Shown here: positions 32,262 to 45,300 of the stretch, one piece after another
How positions within the stretch are numbered: position 1 is the first letter of the stretch
Layout: each line of letters begins with the position of its first letter
DNA from: Euleptes europaea
Taxonomy: Eukaryota > Chordata > Lepidosauria > Squamata > Sphaerodactylidae
DNA: 64,000 bases
NCBI RefSeq assembly: GCF_029931775.1
Contig: NC_079316.1
Span: 69,288,064 to 69,352,063, forward strand
Direction: 5' to 3'
Translations under genes and position numbers: made by a program
The notes under the pieces: generated by a model
Database searches by the model: none
Told to the model about the DNA's origin: nothing
What the model saw: the letters and a program-made list of their open reading frames with translations, nothing else

Positions 32262-35200
32262 GTAAGTGTCTTACTTCATCACTACAAGTCTTTGGTTATA
32301 TGGCTGCTCAGATTACTCTTGTACTTTTCAGCTTATGTTGATGGTCAGCAAGCATAAGTGACAATTAATGTATTAGTCAATTAAAGCTTTAGGTTAAAAT
32401 TGAAAACTGTGCTTGGTGTTCTTGTGTTTGCATTTTTATCCTGCCTTGCCTCCAAGGAGCTCAAAGTGATGTACATGATTTTCTTCTACCCATTTTTGCC
32501 CTTTCCAAAACCCTAAGAGCTTCATGCCTATTATATTAGGTACTTTGGCACACAGGCAAAATAATGCTGCTGCAGGTGTCATGTTTGTGGGTTTCCTAGA
32601 GGCATCTGGTTGGCCACTGTGTGAACAGACTGCTGGACTTGATGGACCTTGGACTGATCCAGCATGGCCTTCCTTGTGTTTTTATGACTTGAGTTGGGAT
32701 TTGAATCCAGTCCTAGTCCAGTGCTGTAACCACGACACCCAGGCTGTCTGAGCCACTGGTACTGCACATGTAGAGAGACTTTTCAGGTTCTCTCCTTGCA
32801 GCAGCCCTCCCCTCTCCCCCCCCCCCCCGGGAAGCCAAGGAGCCAAAATCCAAGGCGGCAAAGAACTGCCACTGGAAGGAAAAGGCCACCTAGCCTCCCC
32901 TTGTATGCACAAGAACACTTTTCATATGCATACAAACCTCTCTGGGTTTTGGTTTGGGTATTCTGTTTGGATTACTTTACTTTGTAATGTTACAAGGGGA
33001 ACAGAAATAGAAATTCTGAAGATCACCTTCCCTACATTCAGTGGTTGAATGTTTATTTTTTTTAAATTGATTATTACTATGTTGAATTTGGCACTTATCA
33101 CTAGTGTTGCTTTGTGGATGTATAGGCTAAGACTTTTTGAAAAGTGCCATTTGTGACTGTTTTCTACATCTGTAAAACCTAAGTGAATGTGATCTCTCTC
33201 TTTTTGAAGGACCCTACACATGCATGGAGCGGAGGATTAGATCGACAGTTAAAAATGCATGACTTGAACACTGATCAAGGTAAGCTAGTCCAGTGGTGTA
33301 GTAGAGTCTGCCGAAAGGGAAACAGAAGATAACTTAAGAAGTCAAACATTAGTTCAGCACAAATAGTCTCTTGAAATCTAGAAGTGTTATACAGTTGGAT
33401 TGTTAAAGTATTAATATAGAAGGTAGTTGTGGTGTCACAAAGCAAAAGACAAATGTTTTTGTTTTCTCGGAATTGCAGAAGATCATATTTACTATGCCAT
33501 ATGATTTTATGTGAGCACTCTCTATGGCTCCGTTTATTGCCATGCAGTGCCGCTTTTGGTTTTTATTTTGTATTTAATGCTTTACCATTCAATACAGATT
33601 TTTAGCCTGCTGTAAAAGGAGAGTGTTAGCATTCCATTCTGTGTTTCCCCCCAGGCAATATAAAAATTATCAGTGTTTATTAAAATATATTCTTAGTTTT
33701 GCTAAACTACTTTTTTCCTTCTAGATTGTGAGTAAAACTATTAGCACTTCTTTATGACATTGTTACATGCAGTCCTTTGCCTACCCTTGACTGTTTCATT
33801 TGTTGTTCATAGATTTCTAAAAGAGAACCTCCCGTAACATCTCACAGCCTTTCAAATGGCATTGGCCTGAGATTTTGGAAGATGGGCATTACACTGTTTT
33901 TAGCCCTAATAAGGGCAGCTGTAGCCAGATGTTTGACATATTCTCTTAGCAGCCACCTCAAGGAATGCCGATTTTGGTCTTAAAAATTGCTTACGCTTAA
34001 AAAAATGGATAGGGGTTTTATAGCTTTTTAAAGGAAAAAAGGGGTGTGTGCATATAATGCCTGCCCCGTACAAGTCTCTTATAAAACTGATTAATGGTTA
34101 TTTGGCGGTATTAGTTATGTATTTAGTACATGAAAAGTATGGTCAGATTTCTAGATATTTGGAAGCACAGTAGCTGAATGTCAGAAAAGCTGCTTAGGTG
34201 GTCCTGCCAGGATAAAATTAGATGCTGTGACATTGTAAAGGGATAAGAAGTTCCCGGGCAGTGGTTTCTTGAAGTCTTGAAAGGTAGTGGAGAATTGGGC
34301 TATTGCTATGGTACAGAAAGCTATTTAAAATAACTTCTAGAGGATTAAAAATGTACTAATTTGTTTCTTTCCCAAGTTGGAAAGGTAACAAAACAATGTA
34401 TTATAGGATGAGTATTCGACATCACTTTAAAAGCTTCTAAAACCGTTTAATAATATAGGGCACAGGGATAAAATGGCTGATGGTGTGGAATAAAGGTTTT
34501 ATTGACAATGTTTTGTTGGAAGTGCCTAATTTACTCACAAGTGGCAAAGGCATGAACTAATGTGGTCATGCCACACTCACCGATTATTAGATCTTTCTAA
34601 CATGCCATTCATGGCTTGGATTTTCAGAGAAACCCAGCAGAGTTAGGTGCACAAATCTCTTTTGTTTGCTTGAAAATCTCTGCATGGGCACCAACCCCCC
34701 CTTAATCTTCTTTGAAATACCGAGTTGATATCTATTAGTCTACATTTAACACTTCAGAACTGTATATCTATTGCGAAGATTAGAGGATCAAGCGTCCTTT
34801 GAAAGATGTCCCAGCATGCACATACATTAGTGAATGGCAGATTAAACCCTGCTACTGCTATATGAATATTGCTGAGTTCTTTTTATTAATTTTGGTTGTC
34901 AGTAGCTCTACTATAGCTATGTATTCAGATTTGCATCACTTTTTCCTACAGAAAATCTTGTCGGCACCCATGATGCTCCTATCAGATGTGTGGAATATTG
35001 TCCAGAGGTGAATGTAATGGTAACAGGAAGTTGGGATCAGACTGTTAAATTATGGGATCCCAGATCACCCTGTAATGCAGGAACATTTTCTCAACCTGAA
35101 AAGGTTTGTACTGAAGCAGTGAGATTACATTGTTTTTCATGTGGTTGATGAATGTATTTAAGTAACTTCCAGGAAAGTCCTGTGTAGAGTTACTCTAAAC

Positions 35201-38200
35201 CCATTGAAAATATCTTCCATATCCATTTATTTCCTCCCTTACATTTGTATCCCATCCTTTCTCCAAGGAGCCCACGGCAATGTACATAGCTCTCCCCTCC
35301 TCCACTTTATTATCTCCACCTGTGAGGGGTGAGAGAGGCACAAGGTTATCCAGCAGGCTTCATAGCCAAATGAAGACTTTAATCCAGGTCTTTCTAGGCC
35401 TAACGCAACTATGCGAGCTTTATTTTATTCACCAGAGCAAAGATACAAGTGAAATTTTGCTTGATGATTAAATAGATATAAATTGGCTTAAAATAGCAGT
35501 AAGCTGTGAAATTATTTGAAACGTAGTGTTTCTTGGAAAGTGTAATTTATTTTCACACCCAGGTGCCGTGTGGGCGAAATCTGACTACACTGCCTTAGTC
35601 AAGGCTGCATCACAACAGGCCAACTGTAGCATTACCCACATTGCACTGTGGTGTCAAATCACTGATTGTAAATGAAGGTAGGAGGCACACACAGTGGATT
35701 TGTGTATGGAGACCATTGTGGGTGTATCCTTTTATGCGCCCAAATAAATAGGAGGCTTGGCAGACAGAACTTTATTATTTTCAGCAATTGGGGTGGTGGT
35801 GTAGCGTTGTGGATGTGATCTGGGAAGCTTGCCTCTGCCATGAACTCCTGTGGTAATCTTAAGCAACTCTCAGTCTCCATCTGCAACAGGGGATAATGCT
35901 TGCCTACCTCACAGGGCTGTTGTAAGGATTATAAGATAATGTGTGTAAAGTGCTTGAAATACTGAAAATGTATTATTATTTTGCTTGCTATTCAGAGTTT
36001 ATAAGTTAGATCTGTGGTTTGCAAAAAGGGTATTGGAAGAAAGTGGTAGAAAGTGATAAACCTGACTTGTGTACTTTTAATTGCATATATTCAAAACATC
36101 ACTGATCCCTTGGTTTGATTAGATGCATTTTTTTACAGAGGGTGATGGAGCTTAAAGTCGATTTGCTCAGTACAGAATAATTTTATTAGTTTTTATTTTA
36201 TTCATTTATATGCCACCTTTCTCCCCACTGGGGACCCAAAGTGGCTTACACCATTCCCCTCCAGTTTATTCTCACAACAACCCTGTGAAGTAGGTTAGGC
36301 TGAGACAATGTGACTGGCCCAGGGTCACCCAGTGAGCTTCCATGGCGTGAGTGGGGCTTTGAATCTGGCTCTTCGAGATACTAGTCCCACACTATTAACC
36401 ACTACACCACACTGACTCTTTTTATTAAGTGTTTATTCAGTTTTAATATGCAAGCTCTTGTCTTCTCGGCCAGAAGGGTACAAGTATTAAACTTTCTCTG
36501 GCGTATTAAGAATTTTTATCCCTTTGAACATTTTCCAGTCATAGTGGTGGGCTACCATTCTGAATCACATCATGTCTAAATAGCCAATATGTAGCCAGCA
36601 ACACCCACTACACAACCTGAATATACTTCTGACAACTGCTTTGATCACAATAAAATAGCATCATTTTAATGTGTGATTTATAGTTGTATGTAGCATACAG
36701 AGAACTGTGATGAATTGCTTGCCGAATGCTATATAATAGTCACACTGAAGCAAGCATCTTATTGGCACACCAGCGTTCATTATGTCGCTTTTTAAGATAC
36801 TGGTTTTGATAAATGTGTATACCTAGCCTATTTCATGACATCGCCTTTATTTGATTTATGACTATCGGATGTAGAAAGAATACTTTACAGATGTGACATC
36901 AGTTTGCCAAGAAGATTTAAAGTAGTTAACATTCCTGATACAACATTTCTCAATATATTTTTCCATACATGGATTGTACGTTATCACATTTTATATTGTG
37001 GTCAAGGAAACATTGTATAATTGTCATTTATGTTTGGACTATTGTCATTCTTTTATACCATATGAAATATGCTTAATCTAATGCCACAGCACGGTAAAAA
37101 CATAATGTGCTTAAGTTCCATTGATCCCAGTAGATATTGACTTCCTAAATTTCATCTCAAGTGACCTGATTGGCCAGAAGATAAAATTTTAAGAATTTGA
37201 ATACTTTGAAAGAACAAATATATTAATGATCGTTACTTCATGTAGTGTGGATTTTTAATTAAGGTTTTAATTTAAGCAAATGTAGCAATTTTGCTGGAGC
37301 ATAACTGATTTTTTTCCTCACTGCACAATCATATGCATGTTTATTTAGTCCTGCTTTATGCTGTTGTACTTAGCGCAGTTCCGCAGGGCCTGTAAGACAG
37401 AAATTTGCCACCAGGTGTGTATAGGGTTGCAACCTTGGTTCTGTAAACTGAGATGGCAAAATAAATAGCAAGGTACTCAGTATAACATAGCTTTTCCAGT
37501 TGAAGATTTCTCCTTGGTGTTTACAATTAAATACTGTGTGGGTTATTGTTTGCTTTAGGATATAACATTTGTGTGTCAGGGTTTTTGTTTTCCAAAATTG
37601 TTTTTGTTGAAGGCATAATGCCATCAAATCACATAATCTTGGTTAGGAGCTGGGAAGATTGTCCATGGTTTCCCCCCCCCCTTTCCTTATCACAGGTAAA
37701 TTCCTCTCTTCGATTTCAGTTCACTTCCAAACCAAATGATGTTGCAGTGCTCTATTTGCATGTGTTTTTGCATAGCTAACTTCAAGCCTTGATCCTGGTT
37801 AGATGTTGGCTTGCAAGCTGTAGTTTGATTGAACGGTAAGAATTGATAGCTTCACAGATAGAGTTTAGAGCGTGGAGTTGGACCATTAGGTTTGGGGACT
37901 GCGTGGAAGGTTGAATACCGGATCAGGTTCAAGGTTTTGGTGTTGACCTTTAAAGCCCTGAATGGTCTGGGGGCCTTGTACCTACCAGGCCACCTCTCCC
38001 AATGTACCTCTCAAAGAGTGTTATTTGGTAATTTTGGTAATCTCTGGCCCTAAGATTGTCCAGCTGTCCTTGACCAGGGCCAGGGCTTTTTCAGCCCTGG
38101 CCCCAGCCTGGTGGAACTCTCTAGTGAGACCTGCACCCTGTGGTACTTAGTGCAGTTCCGCAGGGCCTGTAAGACAGAGATGACCCACCAGGCTTATGGT

Positions 38201-41200
38201 TGAGGACAGCAATGGTATTACATTAGCTAGCCCCCCTGCCCCCTCTTCCCTACCCCCCTTCCTTGTCCCTTTTCCCTCCCTTCTTCTCTTTTATTCTCTT
38301 CCCCTTCTTGGTTCTGTCTCCATCCCGTTGAAGTAGTGAGTCCACTGCCGACTAGTGATCACCTATTATCATCTTGGCTTGCCACCATATGGGAATCTTT
38401 TCCCTTTTAGGTGGTAGGGTGATTAGGTCACATTTTAGGGCACCATCATTATACAGGCTAGGATATATGTTTCAGTTAGAGTAGATTTTTATGTTTTTAA
38501 ATTGTATATTATAAATTTTACGTATACTGTATTTATATGTTGTTAGCTGCCCTGAGCCCAGCTTCTTTGGGAAATGGCGGGATACAAATTGAATAAAAAT
38601 TAATAAAAAGGATTAAAGAAGAATTATCTGTCTTGGAAGGGTGAGAAATGTTACCAGAATATTGAAAACAGTGGGCTGTCCGTTACATTTTAGTGTTGGG
38701 CCTCTTGAATCTGACAGTTCTTTGCTTTTGAATTCCAGCTATTATTGCACTTGTCAATGGAACAGATAATATATTACCTTTAATCTGACAACATAATAAT
38801 CCTGAAATTGAAGTTGGAAAGCTTAGTGTCATTCTTATTCCCCCCCCCCCCAAGGTGTATACGTTATCTGTATCTGGTGATAGACTGATTGTAGGGACAG
38901 CTGGTCGGAGAGTTCTGGTGTGGGACTTGCGGAACATGGGCTATGTTCAACAGAGAAGAGAATCAAGTCTGAAATATCAGACCCGTTGTATCAGAGCATT
39001 TCCTAACAAACAGGTAAGTCAGCTGTGCTTCAAAACTGTCCGTTGTAACAACTCTTACGGTCATGTTCGACCTGTTAAAATGTTTAGTTTTGCTAACTTT
39101 GTAGCTTTCTGCTTAAGGTAAGATTTGCAGATGCCAAAGTGGAAACAACGCCTTTAATATATATTTAAATCTAAAGCTAATACAGAGTTTTGAATTATGC
39201 AAGAGCACTGGACTAGCAAGCATAAAGTCTTGCAAAATTAGCGTACTGTTACCAACAGATAAAAACTATTTTCTTTGGAATTCAGATAAAATCTGTTAGC
39301 TTAGGTGTAACTTCCAGGGATGGAAATGGTTCTCCTCGCTTTGAAGGGCATCTTGGAATCGATGATTCCCACCACTCTCAGAGAGGCAGGAACAATTTCT
39401 TTAACTTCCTGGGTGGAAGTCTCCTAGTTTCAGTTTTGCTTCCTGCTTTGACAGCTTCTGAGCAGGCTCTTTGCCTTTCTCCTCAGAGTGGTCTCAAAGT
39501 TTGAGAGTGAGACTTCTGTCTTCTCCCAGACTGTTTTCTTCTTCACACCTCTCCTCAGCTTCTCTCCTGCTTCTTCTGTTTCTCCGGCTTCTCTCTGCTC
39601 CCCCTCCTTCATAATAGCCATTTGGCAAGCTTCAGAGACTTTGAAGCTATAGGGGAGAAACAAGCTTTTTTTCCTGAGAATGATGGGGACCCTCTCTTTC
39701 TACCATCTGTTCCTCGAGAAGAGAGCTCCCCCAACAACTCTAGCCCAGAGTGGATTAGGAGGACTACCATGGTTAAAAACAGAAGTTCCTGAAAACACTA
39801 TGAAAAAGGCACATCAACAGCTGTTCAAGTTCATATGGCTTTCTTAGTGGGTACTTTGGCCCCGGGGGGCTACAATGGCATGCCAGGAATCTCTGTTGGA
39901 CCTCCCTGGCCCAGATGGACTCCCTGACCACTGGAGCAGATCTTCAAGGGGGTAATGTGCAGTTTCTCCACCCCCTCAGAGGTCACAATCTCTCCCGCCA
40001 AGGATGAATGTTTATGAAGAGTGAATGTTTATGAAGAGTGGTGTCTTGAGTCTGATCAGACCGACGGGATCAAGTTGCAGTGGGAAGATGCTTGCTCTAA
40101 GCCTCCCTTATCCCCGCTCATATTCCTCCCGTAGTTATTATATGTTTGCTTCTAACTGCGACTTACCTGTTTTGGCCGCTATTTCTTCTCTGTTCTGTTC
40201 CTTCCTGTTCTTGGGTTCATTAGTCTGTGAAGTAACCAAACTGAAACTGGGTGACTCCCACCCAGGAGACAGGAAATTGAAATTGTTCCTGCCTCCCTGA
40301 GCAATTGGTGGGAATCACTAATTCCAAGATGCCCTCCTAACCTCAGAGCAGCAGGAACCCTCATGGTAAGTATTCAAGGTTCCGTTTCCTAAACCTATTA
40401 AAGCTACAAAGAAGATTAACGTAGGAACAAAGGAGTCTTTGTTTCTCTCATTGTTCCTTCCCTTCGGTCCAATGTGGTGTATGCCCATTATTTTCTACTA
40501 TTTTTGGAAGGGAGGGCCATTTGAAGAAAAGGTTTAAACCCAACCGCTCTTGTAAAGTAGCATGATACATAGTGAAAGGTGTATTTTATTTTTGAAGTGA
40601 AGGCATTAAATCAGCATGGATTACATTGCTAAAGTTATTTTCGTATACAAAAGTGGTCTCCATCGAAGATTCTTCTTGGGGCCCTTTGTCACTTTTGAAA
40701 GGTTCCAAAGACTGGTTTCAGAAATCAAAAGCAATTGCTATCACCAATTACGGCAATAAGTGAAGATTCCATTTATGTTCTGTAGGGTTATGTGTTAAGC
40801 TCCATAGAAGGTCGTGTTGCAGTTGAGTACTTGGATCCAAGTTTGGAGGTACAGAAGAAGAAATATGCTTTCAAATGTCACAGACTGAAGGAGAATAACA
40901 TTGAGCAGATTTATCCAGTAAATGCCATCTCGTTTCACAATGTCCACAATACATTTGCTACAGGTAACAGATGCTTAATTGTCTAGTCTCATTGATACTG
41001 TTTCATCATCACATTTAATTCATGTGAAATACTTCAATTATTTCATAATTCTTCTAACATGTTCTTTTTTTGAAGATGGAGCTGGATTAAACACTTGTGA
41101 GTCTGGAAATTACTTAATCTGACAATTTTCTGCACTAATTCAAAGAACATAGTTGCTATATTTCTGTCCTGTACCTCATGTTATTTTTCTGTTTATCCTT

Positions 41201-42322
41201 TGTACGTTCTATATAAACCTAATTGCATTAACATGTGTAAAAATAGTTCGTAATAATGTAGATTTTTGCAAATCATTTGTAGGTGGTTCTGATGGCTTCG
41301 TAAATATTTGGGATCCATTCAATAAAAAAAGACTTTGCCAGTTCCACCGTTATCCTACCAGCATAGCATCACTTGCCTTCAGTAATGATGGAACTACTCT
41401 TGCAATAGCATCATCGTATATGTATGAAATGGATGACATTGAACATCCTGAAGATGGTATCTACATTCGCCAAGTAACAGATGCCGAAACAAAGCCCAAG
41501 TGAGTATGCTTCACCTGTATTTGAGCTTTTTCTAGCGTTTATTTCAGGATTTATTAATTTTACTAAATTCATGAAAGCATTATTGATTCCTGGTAGATAG
41601 CGCAGCTTGACAGTGGGGCTGGAGTTGATTTTATCTTGTTCTTTCCAAGCTTTCAATATCCGTAGGTTGATAGACGCCTGATGGATAAAATTGTCTGCTT
41701 GTTTTGTGGGAGAAAAATGTCAAACTCTCATTCTTCCTGAATAGGCACTATTGTATAGAGCCATGGCATTATTACAGGTTCATTGCTTTAAAATTAAGTT
41801 GAATTCAGAATAATTCATATGAGCAAGTCTAATTATATTGGATATTTTAGATTTCAAACTGTTGGCAATCTTGCACACAGATCTAGGTTCTCATCTGTAG
41901 TGCACCAAGATTTAGCTGGTTATGGCAATTGTGTAGTAAGAAAATAATTTGGAGTGGTTAATGTGCAAAATCATGGCACCTTTGGTTGCAGAGGGAAAAG
42001 AAAGCTTATTTCTGATGCTTTGGGCTAATGAATCTAGCCTAACGTTAAATAGATGGGTATTGTTGTGTCTAAACCACACTGGGAGTTATGTCCTATTCAG
42101 TTTTGTGACTTGTGGAAGATTAGCAGGGACATAATATCTGTAATGTTTGTAAACTCTATGAATGTGTTATTCCTACTACCTCACTGCTGCCTGTTGATAC
42201 TGCCATTAGCAAATAGGGGAAGAAAGAGCAGATGAGGAAACCAAATTAATGAAATAACATTTATGCTGTGGGACACAAGTTTTCTGTAAATGTAGTAAGT
42301 GTATGAAATTTTCTCATTTTAA

Positions 42323-42364
<42 letters not shown>

Positions 42365-45300
42365 TTTAAATTCAGACATCCTGTTTAAGCATTTGTTTAA
42401 GTTTGTCCTCTCTATCCTTTTGTGTGAGTGGAGTGTGAAGTGAGTGAGAATCTTTTCTGGGTTAGGAGAGCTGTGTGTGGAATGGAACTACTGCTCCCTG
42501 TAAGAAGTTGCCAGATTATGATGACCATTTGTGTTCTCACACTTGCCATTCTGGTTCTTACTGAGACTTGTCTTTTACAATATAAAACACTAAAAGAGTA
42601 GACTTTACAAAAGTTGAACCAGTTGTTGCTTTCTTGGTTGGATCTCATGAAAGCCAGCAGTGATCGATACTTTGCAAACTGGTTTTGTCAGGAGTAAAGA
42701 TGTGAAGGCCCAGAAAAAATCAGAAAAAGTGTTGTTGTTTTTCCTGAGGACTGAAAAAAAAATTTCCGATGGGGAAATTTCAAGCTCTGAACTATTTTAT
42801 CTTTCAGAATGAATGAAACGCGTCTTGAGGCAAGGGTTTTTTCGCATTCAAAATTATGTATGGCATAAAAAGTCTGAAGAATATATATAATGAAATAGAA
42901 AAACATTGTCTTACAAAGCATTTCACTTCAAATGTTGGGGGATTTTCAGTTTTTACTGGAAAAATAGGGAAATTAAGGGGAGCACTAAAGAAAAACCCTT
43001 ATACTGTAGGCATACATCATTGTCAATATTTTTTTGCTTAAATTTAAATTTTGGCAACAATATGTTGTAATGTGTTTAATGATAATACATTATTAAAGAG
43101 TTCAGTATTTTCGGTGCTATGAAATTTAGCATAACATCCAAACACAGTGGCTGGCCTGCCTACGTAGTCTCTCTGTGAGAGAGTTTCTGTCCAAATAACG
43201 TACTGACTTTTGTTTACTACAGAGATTGTTATCTACCTCAACTTTTATTTTATCATACCTCTTAGGTGGCAAAACTTAAAGATATATTTGTTATGGGAGT
43301 ATAAAGTACAGCAGTTTACAACTCTCAAGTTTTGGGTATACTTGCAATTTTTCTTATAGAAAATGAAGATATTTAAATGCCATAAATATGTTCAATAGTG
43401 CAATTTTGTGTGCTAAGTTAGTTATAAATGATGCATTTTATGGTGTTCAATCAGTAAAAGATGTTTAGGTTTGATAGGAAAGTAGGAATTTCATATATTT
43501 CAGTTTGGCCCAACATTTGTTTTTTTCTGCAAAAAATCCCTGGGAATTTTTTTTCTCCTCCTGTGGCTTCCAAAGTTCTGGAAATGTTACATCTTTAGTC
43601 AGAACAGTGGCTTACTTGATCCAGATTATGTCATTAATATTCAGGACCTGGGGTCAGGGGAAATGTGACTATTTTTCATTTAAAATGTATTATCTGCATT
43701 TCTAAAAACATTGATTGCACAACAGTTTACAGTCAAATATCAAGTAATACAGGTCAATGAGTAGTTCACATATGGAAGAGTAGTATGTTGAAGAGAGTTT
43801 CTTTGGGAAGGTTCATTAACATTTGGCCAACCTCTGCCTACTAAATGGATGGATGCAGTATGCTGCTTGCCTGAAAGATTTTTAAAAATGGAATTCAAAG
43901 GCATGGGTTTTCTGTCCCCAAGCCATTTAGCACTTTGTATATGTCTCAGTCAGCAGTTAGAGATTTGGTATTAATAAAGAGATGGACTTCACCCCTTCTG
44001 TAGAGCCATCAGCTGAATACAGTGACGTGTATTATTTTATAAACATCAAAATAAATGGCAAATACTACATCTTCTGCATAGATTTTCCTTGACAGCTTTT
44101 TAAACATTCATTCTCTATCCTAGCACTTCAGTGTGAACTGCCTGTCTAGATACTGGTGGTTGCTCTCTTACGGTTGTGCCTTTGTTCACATTAAAACCCT
44201 CTAAACCTTTAAAGTTACTGAGGCAATGGAGACATTGCAGCTTCAATATTTATACTCCCACCCCATCCTGTCTCCAGGCTTTCTTCTTGGAACAGGTAAA
44301 GTTTTACTAGTCACTGAAAGAGGAGATGGAATGGGAGACTTTCACATCCCCCCTTCTTGGTTCTCAGCTGCCCTGCCTGAGGTTTGCTGAGAACCAAAGG
44401 CATCTGACTACTTGAAAAAAAAAAACCCAACAAAATCTTTGCCTTTCCAACTCCCCTGTGCTTGGGCATATTCAGTGGTTGAGTGTCCACCATCAAGAGA
44501 ATTTCCCTTCCCCTCCTTTTGTGGTTTTATCCTGACTCTCTTGCACATCACAGATTATTGGGGGGAGGGTGTTCATGAGGGAGGCTTTTGGACTTCTGTT
44601 CCTTCCTTCCTTCTCTGCATCCCTCTCAGTCAGCTTTCCAGTTGATCAGTGTAACCCAGTGGTTTTCAGCGGATTTTCTAAGCTGTCAATTCATACCCAA
44701 AAATCATGAATAAAATAGCTCTTTAAGCATATATCCTAGAAAGCACGGATAATTGGGAACAATCTGTAGACAGATAGCTTTATACAGAATGCTGGAAAGA
44801 AATAGGAAAATATGTCTTGGTAACCAACCTTACACTCACAAAAAGCCTTGACATTTCCCTCTTGGCAATGGGTCCAAACCAGAGCACTTTTGCACAGCCT
44901 GGCCGTGAGATCAGTGTCTTGGCACACAATTTCAACCCAGGCTTATTTTCCTGCAGGCTGGGAATTCCTTTTAAAACATAATCAGAATGTAGGGCTGCAT
45001 CCTCAAAGTTTCCTTCCAGGCCTGCTCTTGACCAGTCACCTCAAATATTGGATAATGGAGATTAAGGCACCAAGGGGAGGGACACCAGTAAGGATCCATC
45101 ATGGCCCCCTTGATAGCTTGGCCAAATGACAAATTGAAGCGGGGATTCAGTTTCCTTTAGTTTGCTCATAGATCACTACATACCTGTCTCTTCCTGGGAT
45201 ATAATTGCAGGGTTTAGTTGTCCCCATCCTATTATATATGTGTGTGTGTGTAAAGTGCCGTCAAGTCCCAGCCAACTTATGGCGACCCCTTTTTGGGGTT

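Larger units (their letters stand above)
35104..38854 (+). other. BUB3: BUB3 intron with SINE and LINE remains
   Basis: Contains reverse SINE pieces at about 35,225-35,400, a MIR-like CORE-SINE remnant at about 35,795-35,970, a reverse tRNA-type SINE at 36,190-36,418, a LINE scrap at 37,369-37,420 and a LINE 3' end at 37,861-38,605. A C-run directly precedes the exon at 38,855. Confidence 0.75.
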
